Positions 1 through 5,009 of a stretch of DNA of 5,009 nucleotides are shown piece after piece. Position numbers and translations under genes: made by a program. The first letter of the stretch is position 1; each line of letters starts with the position of its first letter. Source of the stretch: an uncultured Bacteroides sp. (GTDB taxonomy: Bacteria > Bacteroidota > Bacteroidia > Bacteroidales > Bacteroidaceae); assembly GCA_900555635.1 (NCBI GenBank), contig USLU01000164.1:1-5009 (forward strand), in the 5' to 3' direction. The notes below the pieces were generated by a model. It had not been told where the DNA came from. It did no database searches and saw nothing but the letters and a program-made list of their open reading frames with translations.

Positions 1-24
1 ATCTGATGATACAGGGGCTTTTTT
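1..24 (+). terminator. 3' half of an intrinsic terminator (partial)
   Basis: The window opens inside a hairpin. ATC at 1-3 pairs with GAT at 8-10 around a TGAT loop, and the right arm continues as ACAGGGGC (11-18) followed by six T residues (19-24). The matching left arm (expected ...GCCCCTGT) would lie just before base 1, so it is inferred and not seen. It probably ends a plus-strand gene upstream of the window. If an A-run precedes the missing arm, it could work in both directions. Confidence 0.7.
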
Positions 25-95
25 CGTTTGGCTGCTTTCATGAATTAGCTATTGAAATCAATATAAACCTTTTAATTTATAAAAAATAGACTATC

Positions 96-108
96 ATTTG
101 TACCTTTA
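96..108 (+). repeat. 13-mer promoter-like repeat, copy 1
   Basis: This is an exact ATTTGTACCTTTA. It shares one further 3' T with copy 3. It contains the -7-like word TACCTTTA (101-108), but no TTTG lies about 18-20 bp upstream, so activity as a promoter is less likely than for copy 2. Confidence 0.7.
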
Positions 109-226
109 TTCGTGCTTGGATATATCTAACTAAACATTCGAATTTAATTAGTGGAATATTCTTTTTACGCTACATGTTTCAATGATTAAAAGTCCTTAAT
201 GCCAGTAATTTATATACTTATTTACT

Positions 227-256
227 TTTGTGTTACATACTTTATTTGTACCTTTA
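227..256 (+). promoter_or_regulatory. Candidate Bacteroides-type promoter
   Basis: TTTG at 227-230 and TACCTTTA at 249-256 are separated by 18 bp. This resembles the Bacteroides primary-sigma promoter (-33 TTTG and -7 TAnnTTTG, roughly 19 bp apart), with a G-to-A change at the last position of the -7 element. It would start transcription near 261-265 and leave a 5' untranslated region of about 120 nt before the gene at 386. The -7 element is part of a 13-mer that occurs twice more nearby, but only this copy has a well-placed TTTG. Confidence 0.5.
244..256 (+). repeat. 13-mer promoter-like repeat, copy 2
   Basis: This is an exact ATTTGTACCTTTA, 148 bp after copy 1. It is the copy with a correctly spaced upstream TTTG and is the likeliest functional -7 element. 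Confidence 0.7.
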
Positions 257-385
257 CTTCATAATAAGAGGGAAAATAAGACATGACTTGAGTTGTGGGA
301 ATTCCATCTTTTTATATAAAAAATAGCGATATTGGAAAACAAATGTAAACGCGAACTGTTTATTATTGTAGAATTATAAGACGAC

Positions 386-832
386 ATGAAAACAACTGTA
401 AAGACATTTTGGATTTGTACCTTTATAATGCTGGTTTGCAGCATTAGCGGTAAAGCCATTGACTTTACTAAAGCAGGTAGCGAATTAACTGATGACTATG
501 CGGCTTCCACTTCTACATCTTCTATCTCTGCTGTTTCCGATATTAATATTGATGAACCGAATACTACATTTAGTCATGCAAAACTTGTATGGTCATCGGA
601 TGTAGAACTTGGGACTAAACCTCTTACGGAAATATACACTTCTAACCAGCAGCGTTTACGTAGAGTTCTTGAGGACAATCTGTTCCTCAGAAATATATTT
701 TTGATTCTATCTAATCACGAGAATTTACTTGTTCAGGGACAGACTAAACTGTATTTTTCAGATAAAGCACCCTATTATGCATTAACGGGTAGTGATTACT
801 ACATTTTTACGCTTCGGCGAATCCTCATTTAA
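386..832 (+). CDS. Small secreted protein of unknown function
   Basis: This encodes 148 residues that I do not recognise as a named family. The N-terminus is a clear export signal: basic residues K2 and K6, then a hydrophobic core at residues 8-20 (FWICTFIMLVCSI), with likely signal peptidase I cleavage after the G-K-A at 22-24. This signal supports the ATG at 386. A Ser/Thr-rich low-complexity stretch (about 40-52) follows. The rest (about 63-148) mixes basic helical segments (QQRLRRVLEDNLFLRNIFLIL, 88-108) with a Tyr-rich end at YYIFTLRRILI. No lipobox cysteine follows the core, so a soluble periplasmic or exported protein is likely. Base composition is AT-rich compared with the exb-tonB genes. 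It lies 210 bp before exbB with no clear terminator between them, so co-transcription is possible but unproven. It could also be a truncated remnant, although the reading frame is intact. Confidence 0.65.
   Translation: MKTTVKTFWICTFIMLVCSISGKAIDFTKAGSELTDDYAASTSTSSISAVSDINIDEPNTTFSHAKLVWSSDVELGTKPLTEIYTSNQQRLRRVLEDNLFLRNIFLILSNHENLLVQGQTKLYFSDKAPYYALTGSDYYIFTLRRILI
413..425 (+). repeat. 13-mer promoter-like repeat, copy 3 (inside a gene)
   Basis: This is an exact ATTTGTACCTTTA, 169 bp after copy 2. It lies in the signal-peptide coding part of the gene that starts at 386 and encodes Ile-Cys-Thr-Phe. No TTTG is correctly placed upstream. Confidence 0.7.
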
Positions 833-1042
833 TATACTACATCTCCTTTATTTAATTTTCTTCTTTGCCCCTTCTTTCTTGAAGTAATTGAAAGTTGGTA
901 GCCCTCTTTATGTACGTGAAAGTCATGATGCAAAAGTGAGGTTGCAAGAGTGGTTACGTCCTGAAGGTTCGTAAGAGGAGAGTTATATCCCTATGCTTTA
1001 CATTTATAATCAATTTAAATACCAACAATTAAATTTTGCATC
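833..1042 (+). other. exbB leader region
   Basis: This is a 210-bp non-coding spacer. It begins with a pyrimidine-rich tract (about 842-880). A small imperfect hairpin follows (TTACG 954-958 against CGTAA 970-974, with an inner CC/GG pair), and the two arms of a 12-bp inverted repeat enclose most of the second half. TACATTTA at 999-1006 resembles a -7 element (TAnnTTTG) but has no TTTG at the right distance upstream. I therefore cannot place the exbB promoter with confidence. No convincing terminator for the upstream gene was found. Confidence 0.5.
924..935 (+). repeat. Inverted repeat, left arm (exbB leader)
   Basis: CATGATGCAAAA here is the exact reverse complement of TTTTGCATCATG at 1034-1045. 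A U-G wobble (923 with 1046) could extend the pairing to 13 pairs in RNA. The intervening sequence is 98 nt. Confidence 0.85.
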
Positions 1043-1045
1043 ATG
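1034..1045 (+). repeat. Inverted repeat, right arm, containing the exbB start codon
   Basis: TTTTGCATCATG matches the left arm at 924-935 perfectly. Its last three bases are the ATG of exbB, so a folded transcript would bury the start codon and the 9 nt before it. It could alternatively be a DNA-level site, such as the end of an invertible segment or a protein-binding site. Confidence 0.85.
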
Positions 1046-1855
1046 GAAACTACTCAAAAAAAGTCTGCCTCCTTTAAGGGCATCAAATCTGCCGGTTGGG
1101 TAATCGTAATTTGTTTTATCATTGCCGTGCTAATCTTTCAATTTGTGCTTGGAAATCCTTCCAACTTTATGAACAATGACCCGAACAACCACCCATTGCC
1201 AGGAAACTTCCTCGGTACTATATATAAAGGTGGATTTATCGTTCCTGTTATCCAAACTCTGTTGCTGACCGTACTTGCATTGAGCATTGAACGTTACATT
1301 GCTATCCGTGCCGCTTTCGGTAAAGGTTCATTGGTGAAATTCGTTGCAAATATTAAAGCTGCTCTTGCTGCCGGTGATATGAAGAAGGCACAGCAGATTT
1401 GTGATGCACAATGTGGTTCTGTTGCCAACGTAGTAAATGCAACTTTAAAGAAGTATTCTGAAATGGAAGGAGATACCACTCTGACCAAAGAACAGAAACT
1501 GCTAGGCATCCAAAAAGAACTGGAAGAAGCCACTGCGCTGGAACTGCCTATGATGGAACAAAACCTTCCGATTATCGGTACTATCACTACTCTGGGTACA
1601 TTGATGGGCTTGCTGGGTACGGTTATCGGTATGATCCGTTCATTTGCCGCTCTTGCTGCCGGAGGTTCTGCCGACTCAATGGCATTGTCCCAAGGTATCT
1701 CTGAGGCTTTGATTAATACAGCATTCGGTATCTTGACTGGTGCATTGGCTGTTATCTCTTATAACTACTATACCAATAAGATTGATAAATTGACTTACAG
1801 CCTTGATGAGGTTGGATTCTCTATCGTGCAGACTTTTGCGGCTACACATAAGTAA
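1043..1855 (+). CDS. exbB: ExbB/TolQ-family proton-channel subunit
   Basis: This 270-residue inner-membrane protein is the ExbB/MotA/TolQ subunit of the motor that uses the proton motive force to power TonB. Four membrane helices are visible (about 17-36, 63-82, 174-199 and 222-240), one more at the N-terminus than E. coli ExbB. The Lys-rich N-terminus (K6, K7, K12, K15) suggests it is cytoplasmic. A cytoplasmic helical domain spans about 84-172. The MotA/ExbB core is clear: GLLGTVIGM (189-197, with T193) and ISEALINTAFGILTGALAV (219-237, with E221 and T226). These match the conserved T148, E176 and T181 of E. coli ExbB by position in my alignment by eye. It heads the exbB-exbD-exbD-tonB cluster. 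The start codon lies in an inverted-repeat arm, which suggests control of translation. TolQ is the alternative name, but the adjacent exbD and tonB genes favour ExbB. Confidence 0.95.
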   Translation: METTQKKSASFKGIKSAGWVIVICFIIAVLIFQFVLGNPSNFMNNDPNNHPLPGNFLGTIYKGGFIVPVIQTLLLTVLALSIERYIAIRAAFGKGSLVKFVANIKAALAAGDMKKAQQICDAQCGSVANVVNATLKKYSEMEGDTTLTKEQKLLGIQKELEEATALELPMMEQNLPIIGTITTLGTLMGLLGTVIGMIRSFAALAAGGSADSMALSQGISEALINTAFGILTGALAVISYNYYTNKIDKLTYSLDEVGFSIVQTFAATHK

Positions 1856-1960
1856 ATTGATAATTGATAGTTGACAATTAATAATTGGGCTGCGCAAAAC
1901 TGTTGTATGCCTGTTATTGATTTCTAAACTTCTAATTTTTAATTCTCAATTCAATAATTA
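1854..1960 (+). repeat. Opposed 7-bp-period AATT repeats forming a potential hairpin
   Basis: The 104-bp exbB-exbD1 gap carries two arrays with a 7-bp period. In the first, AATT (or AGTT) begins at 1855, 1862, 1869, 1876 and 1883, with unit consensus TAATTGA. In the second, AATT (or AACT) begins at 1927, 1934, 1941, 1948 and 1956, and reads as the same repeat family on the minus strand. Folding 1855-1886 against 1927-1959 by hand gives about 26 pairs including three G-U, with six mismatches and one bulge, around a loop of about 40 nt. The stem ends one base before the exbD1 ATG. It resembles the AATTGA-type spacer repeats I recall as common in Bacteroidota. Confidence 0.7.
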
Positions 1961-2565
1961 TGGGTAGAGCGAAAATAAAAAAGAAAAGTACGTTCATCGA
2001 CATGACAGCGATGAGTGACGTGACTGTATTGCTGCTTACATTCTTCATGCTTACTTCTACGTTTGTGAAGAAAGAGCCGGTACAGGTAACCACTCCCGCC
2101 TCCGTCTCCGAGATCAAGATCCCGGAAACGAATATCCTCCAGATATTGGTCGATCCCAACGGAAAAGTATTTATGAGTCTGGACAAACAAGCAGACTTAC
2201 GCAATGTGCTGGAAGCTATGGGGCAAGAATATGGAGTGACTTTCACACCCGAGGAAATTAAGAAATTCGGCTTGGCGTCTACTTTTGGAGTGCCGATGAA
2301 GAGTATGAAGAAATACCTCGACTTGCCACAAGACCAGCAGGACGCTGTGTTGAAGAATGAAGGAATACCGACTGACAGTATAGACAATCAGTTTAAAGCA
2401 TGGGTGCGTAATGCTCGTGCAGCAAACAGCGATCTGCGTATTGCCATCAAGGCAGATGCCAATACTCCTTATTCTGTAATCAAGAATGTTATGAACTCAC
2501 TTCAGGACCTCAGAGAGAATCGGTACAACCTGATTACCTCTTTGAAGACTACTTCTGAAGACTAA
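1960..2565 (+). CDS. exbD: ExbD/TolR-family protein, first copy
   Basis: This 201-residue inner-membrane protein is the ExbD partner of ExbB. It has a short basic cytoplasmic tail (residues 1-9, with four Lys and one Arg) and a single membrane helix (about 20-38). D20, in the block DMTAMSDVTVLLLTFFM, occupies the place of the proton-relay Asp25 of E. coli ExbD. The periplasmic part ends in the ExbD fold, with DLRIAIKADANTPYSVIKNV at 158-177. At 201 residues it is longer than E. coli ExbD (about 141). The extra length is a helical segment of about 85-150 (EYGVTFTPEEIKKFG ... QQDAVLKNEG) between the usual strand-rich pieces. The ATG at 1960 is the first that gives the full basic tail. It follows exbB after a 104-bp repeat-filled spacer and is 15 bp before the second exbD. 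TolR is a less likely alternative given tonB downstream. Confidence 0.9.
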   Translation: MGRAKIKKKSTFIDMTAMSDVTVLLLTFFMLTSTFVKKEPVQVTTPASVSEIKIPETNILQILVDPNGKVFMSLDKQADLRNVLEAMGQEYGVTFTPEEIKKFGLASTFGVPMKSMKKYLDLPQDQQDAVLKNEGIPTDSIDNQFKAWVRNARAANSDLRIAIKADANTPYSVIKNVMNSLQDLRENRYNLITSLKTTSED

Positions 2566-2569
2566 CGGA

Positions 2570-2574
2570 AAGGA
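2570..2574 (+). promoter_or_regulatory. Shine-Dalgarno-like site of the second exbD
   Basis: AAGGA ends 6 nt before the ATG at 2581, inside a purine-rich GGAAAGGAAA run. It is one of the few near-canonical ribosome-binding sites in the window and supports the start chosen for the second exbD. Confidence 0.5.
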
Positions 2575-2580
2575 AATATT

Positions 2581-3234
2581 ATGGCTGAAATACAAGAAAG
2601 CGGTGGTAAGAAGAAGGGTGGCAAAACCAAGCAAAAGAAGATGACTGTCAGGGTGGACTTTACGCCCATGGTGGATATGAACATGTTGCTGATTACCTTC
2701 TTTATGCTTTGTACCTCTCTGAGCAAACCCCAGACGATGGAAATAAGCATGCCGAGTAACGATAAAGACATTACCGAAGAGCAGCAATCCAAAGTGAAGG
2801 CATCTCAAGCTATCACATTGTTGCTGGGTGAAGGTGATAAATTGTATTACTACGAAGGAGAACCTAACTATAAAGACTATTCCTCACTGAAGGAGACGAC
2901 CTATAAGCCGGATGGTCTGAGAGAAATGCTCCTGAGGCGTAATAGAGCTGCTGTGAAAGAAGTGAATGAACTGAAACAACAGAAACTCGATCTTAAGATC
3001 TCACAAGAAGATTATGAGAAGCAGCTTTCCGAGATAAAAAGCGGAAAGGACACGCCGACGGTTATTATAAAAGCTACCGACGATGCCTCGTACAAGAATC
3101 TGATTGACGCTCTCGATGAAATGCAGATATGTAATATAGGTAAATATGTGATAACGCAAATTGCCGATGCCGACGAGTTTTTAATGAAGAACTATGAAAG
3201 CAAAGGGGAATTGACGCAGAATATTGCCGAATAA
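2581..3234 (+). CDS. exbD: ExbD/TolR-family protein, second copy
   Basis: This 217-residue second ExbD-like inner-membrane protein has an unusually long, Lys/Gly-rich cytoplasmic tail (residues 9-20, GKKKGGKTKQKK region). One membrane helix follows (about 31-47). VDFTPMVDMNMLLITFFM at 25-42 is a near-textbook ExbD signature, and D32 stands at the proton-relay position. The periplasmic region contains a charged segment (about 112-156) predicted by eye to be helical or coiled-coil, rich in Lys, Glu and Gln. After it the ExbD C-terminal strands resume (PTVIIKATDDASYKNLIDAL, 159-178, then GKYVI). It is only distantly similar to the first copy, so this is an old duplication and not a recent tandem repeat. 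Both copies keep the Asp, so both could take part in proton transfer, possibly as a heterodimer inside the ExbB ring. It lies 15 bp after the first exbD and 28 bp before tonB. Confidence 0.9.
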   Translation: MAEIQESGGKKKGGKTKQKKMTVRVDFTPMVDMNMLLITFFMLCTSLSKPQTMEISMPSNDKDITEEQQSKVKASQAITLLLGEGDKLYYYEGEPNYKDYSSLKETTYKPDGLREMLLRRNRAAVKEVNELKQQKLDLKISQEDYEKQLSEIKSGKDTPTVIIKATDDASYKNLIDALDEMQICNIGKYVITQIADADEFLMKNYESKGELTQNIAE

Positions 3235-3262
3235 TGTGTAACACCTAAAACAAAGAAAGAAA

Positions 3263-4075
3263 ATGGCTAAAGTAGATTTAAGTTCTTCGGAATGGTGTGA
3301 CCTGATATTCGCGGACAAGAATAAAGCGTATGGTGCCTATAAGATGCGCGAAAACTCTCCCAAGCGTCACAACATAGCTGTGATATTGGTGATAGTTATT
3401 GCGTTGATAGGATTCAGCATTCCTGCTTTGATTAAAATGGCTACTCCGAAGCAAAAAGAAGTGATGACGGAAGTAACCACCCTCTCGCAACTCGATGAAC
3501 CGGAAGTGAAACAAGAGGAAATGAAACGTGTTGAGCCGGTGGCTCCGCCGCCTCCCGCACTGAAAAGCTCTATCAAGTTTACCGCTCCTGTCATCAAGAA
3601 AGATGAGGAAGTAAGGGATGAAGACGAAATTAAGAGCCAGCAAGAACTGACTCAGACCAAAGTTACCATCTCTATTGCCGATGTGAAAGGCAATGACGAA
3701 GCTAACGGTAAAGATATTGCTGACCTGAAACAAGTAGTGACACAAGCTGTCGAAGAAGAGAAAGTATTCGATATGGTAGAACAAATGCCACAGTTCCCCG
3801 GTGGTCAGGTAGAACTGATGAAGTGGATCGGCGAACATTTGAAATATCCGACCATTGCACAGGAGAATGGAGTGCAAGGACGTGTAACTTGTCAGTTCGT
3901 AGTAGGTAAGGACGGAAAGGTGCGGGATGTAACCGTACTCAAAACCTTGGACCCCTACTGTGATAAGGAAGCAGTTCGTGTTATCATGGCAATGCCTAAT
4001 TGGATTCCGGGTAAACAGAACGGTAAGGCAGTAGCAGTGAAATATACAGTCCCAATTACTTTCAGATTACAATAA
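3263..4075 (+). CDS. tonB: Energy transducer TonB
   Basis: This 270-residue protein is anchored in the inner membrane and transmits ExbB/ExbD energy to TonB-dependent outer-membrane transporters. Residues 1-36 form a cytoplasmic N-terminus with the Bacteroidota-type block WCDLIFADKNKAYGAYKMRE (11-30). The single membrane anchor is about 37-58. H36 sits at its start, but I do not see an E. coli-style SxxxH pair. A short Pro-rich patch (EPVAPPPPA, 91-99) and a charged, Glu/Lys-rich linker (about 100-175) span the periplasm. The C-terminal TonB domain covers about 177-270, with FPGG (178-181), YP (195-196), VQGRV (204-208), V..DGKV (216-220), W247 and a terminal KYTVPITFRLQ strand. The linker is modest in length, with less proline than in E. 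coli TonB. The start at 3263 gives the complete N-terminal block and is preceded by an A-rich stretch. Its position directly after the exbD genes supports a shared transcript. Confidence 0.95.
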   Translation: MAKVDLSSSEWCDLIFADKNKAYGAYKMRENSPKRHNIAVILVIVIALIGFSIPALIKMATPKQKEVMTEVTTLSQLDEPEVKQEEMKRVEPVAPPPPALKSSIKFTAPVIKKDEEVRDEDEIKSQQELTQTKVTISIADVKGNDEANGKDIADLKQVVTQAVEEEKVFDMVEQMPQFPGGQVELMKWIGEHLKYPTIAQENGVQGRVTCQFVVGKDGKVRDVTVLKTLDPYCDKEAVRVIMAMPNWIPGKQNGKAVAVKYTVPITFRLQ

Positions 4076-4085
4076 TGTGTGTATT

Positions 4086-5009
4086 ATGAAGACGGTGAAA
4101 CAACTTCAGCTTCTAGGCTTGTTGACAATGCTGGTTCTGCTGGCTGCCTGCCAACGCAAGCCCAAGGACGGACGAACGGATACCTATACTTCCGGTGTAA
4201 TAGCAATAGCTGCCGACGAAAGTTTTCAGCCTATTGTGCAGGAAGAGATAGATGTATTCGAAGGACTCTATCCCTTGGCAGGAATTGTGCCCCGTTATGT
4301 GACGGAAGTAGAAGCCGTCAACCTCTTGCTCAAGGACAGTCTGCGGTTAGCTATAACCAGCCGCAGACTGACTCAGGAGGAAATCAATTCCTTTAATAGC
4401 CGGAAATTCTATCCACAGGAAATAAAGATTGCTACCGATGGCCTGGCTTTGATTACCCATCGCGGTAACCCGGATACCTTGATTACGGTGAAGGATATCC
4501 GACGTATCCTGACCGGAGAAGCTAAGCAGTGGAAAGATATCTATCCGGATTCCCGTTTAAAGGATATCAGTTTGGTGTTCGACAATAAGAATTCCAGTAC
4601 CGTACGTTTTGCCGTTGATTCTATCTGTAAAGGAGCGCCGCTTTCCAACCAAGTGAAAGCGCTGAAGACCAACAGAGAGGTTATCGACTACGTAGCCAAG
4701 ACCCCCGATGCCATAGGTATCATCGGTGTGAACTGGCTGAGTGATAAAAATGACAGTACGGGACTTTCCTTTAGTAAAGAGGTGCAGGTGATGTCCGTCA
4801 GTGATGCTGACCAGGCTACACCGGGTAACAGTTTTAAACCTTATCAGGCGTACTTGTTTTACGGTGATTATCCGTTGACACGCAGCATCTATGCCTTATT
4901 GAATGATCCGCGGGGAGCACTTCCGTGGGGATTGGCTTCTTTCCTCGCATCCGACCGGGGACAGCGGATTATATTAAAGTCGGGATTAGTACCCGCCACC
5001 CAGCCCGCT
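4086..5009 (+). CDS. PstS-like periplasmic-binding lipoprotein (3' end outside window)
   Basis: The first 308 residues run off the window edge without a stop. A lipoprotein signal is clear: K2 and K5, hydrophobic core about 7-19, and lipobox L19-A20-A21-C22, followed by QRKPKDG. The mature protein resembles the PstS-type phosphate-binding fold: SGVIAIAADESFQPIV (36-51), LRLAITSRRL (86-95), IATDGLALITHRGNPDTL (115-132) with LTGEAKQWKDI (142-152), NSSTVRF (169-175), TPDAIGIIGVNWL (206-218) and a C-terminal RGQRIILKSGLVPA block (291-304). NSST may stand where PstS has its SGT phosphate loop, but SRR replaces the usual Asp-containing loop, so phosphate binding is doubtful. No acidic residue follows closely after C22 to form a clear surface-export signal, so a periplasm-facing anchor is likely. 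It begins 10 bp after tonB. No permease or ATPase gene is visible, so this is not a standard pst operon; a role linked to TonB is inference. Confidence 0.85.
   Translation, partial: MKTVKQLQLLGLLTMLVLLAACQRKPKDGRTDTYTSGVIAIAADESFQPIVQEEIDVFEGLYPLAGIVPRYVTEVEAVNLLLKDSLRLAITSRRLTQEEINSFNSRKFYPQEIKIATDGLALITHRGNPDTLITVKDIRRILTGEAKQWKDIYPDSRLKDISLVFDNKNSSTVRFAVDSICKGAPLSNQVKALKTNREVIDYVAKTPDAIGIIGVNWLSDKNDSTGLSFSKEVQVMSVSDADQATPGNSFKPYQAYLFYGDYPLTRSIYALLNDPRGALPWGLASFLASDRGQRIILKSGLVPATQPA

Larger units (their letters stand above)
25..385. other. AT-rich non-coding leader
   Basis: This stretch has no convincing gene on either strand. It contains two exact copies of the 13-mer ATTTGTACCTTTA (96-108 and 244-256), a probable promoter around the second copy, and a 14-bp AT palindrome (309-322, TTTTTATATAAAAA). 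The longest plus-strand reading frame I noticed starting at ATG is a 21-codon hydrophobic one (199-264), for which there is no coding support. The region probably serves as promoter and 5' leader for the gene starting at 386. Confidence 0.6.

Noticed and set aside
62..81. TATAAA/TTTATA small hairpin
   Set aside because: Six A/T pairs with an 8-nt loop in AT-rich sequence are within chance.
199..264. 21-codon hydrophobic frame with an FICTF segment resembling the signal peptide of the gene at 386
   Set aside because: The similarity comes only from the shared 13-mer being read in the same frame, and there is no supporting start context or conserved length.
309..322. 14-bp palindrome TTTTTATATAAAAA
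   Set aside because: A pure A/T palindrome in an AT-rich leader is easily explained by composition, and no partner site was seen.
999..1006. TACATTTA as the -7 element of an exbB promoter
   Set aside because: There is no TTTG about 18-20 bp upstream and the last base deviates, so it was not listed as a promoter.
1932..2387. Open frame of 151 codons on the minus strand opposite exbD1
   Set aside because: It is antisense to a clear exbD and has no recognisable family features.
3278..3877. Open frame of 199 codons on the minus strand opposite tonB
   Set aside because: It lies wholly opposite a confidently identified tonB, its His/Phe/Leu-rich composition is what the reversed Glu/Lys/Asn codons would give, and it shows no domain or signal.
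4079..4396. Plus-strand open frame of 105 codons overlapping the lipoprotein start
   Set aside because: It is in the wrong frame. The frame starting at 4086 gives a lipoprotein signal and a PstS-like fold and stays open to the window end.

Overview
The window looks like a chromosomal segment from a Bacteroidales bacterium, most likely Bacteroides or a close relative. The evidence is a TonB with the Bacteroidota-type N-terminus (a 'KNKAYGAYKMRE' block before the membrane anchor), an ExbB with an extra N-terminal membrane helix, two tandem long ExbD proteins, AT-rich spacers holding TAnnTTTG-like promoter elements and AATTGA-type spacer repeats, and mostly weak Shine-Dalgarno sequences. The species assignment is inferred from family resemblance and no database search was made.

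Layout. Bases 1-24 are the loop and 3' half of an intrinsic terminator whose 5' arm lies outside the window. Bases 25-385 are an AT-rich non-coding leader with two copies of a 13-base promoter-like word and a plausible promoter near 227-256. Bases 386-832 encode a small secreted protein I do not recognise. Bases 833-1042 are the exbB leader. It contains a perfect 12-bp inverted repeat whose right arm includes the exbB start codon. Bases 1043-4075 hold exbB, exbD (copy 1), exbD (copy 2) and tonB, all on the plus strand. Bases 4086-5009 hold the first 308 codons of a PstS-like periplasmic-binding lipoprotein that runs off the window.

How the genes work together. ExbB and the ExbD proteins form the proton-driven motor of the inner membrane, and TonB carries its energy to TonB-dependent (SusC/RagA-like) outer-membrane transporters. 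The lipoprotein gene begins 10 bp after tonB and is probably co-transcribed. Its substrate and its link to the motor are unknown. The genes from exbD1 onward are tightly packed (gaps of 15, 28 and 10 bp). exbB is set apart by a 104-bp spacer that can fold into a long imperfect hairpin ending one base before the exbD1 start codon. The most interesting signals are therefore non-coding: potential stems at both the exbB and exbD1 starts, and a 13-mer present three times in 330 bp. No mobile element, tRNA, rRNA or CRISPR was seen.
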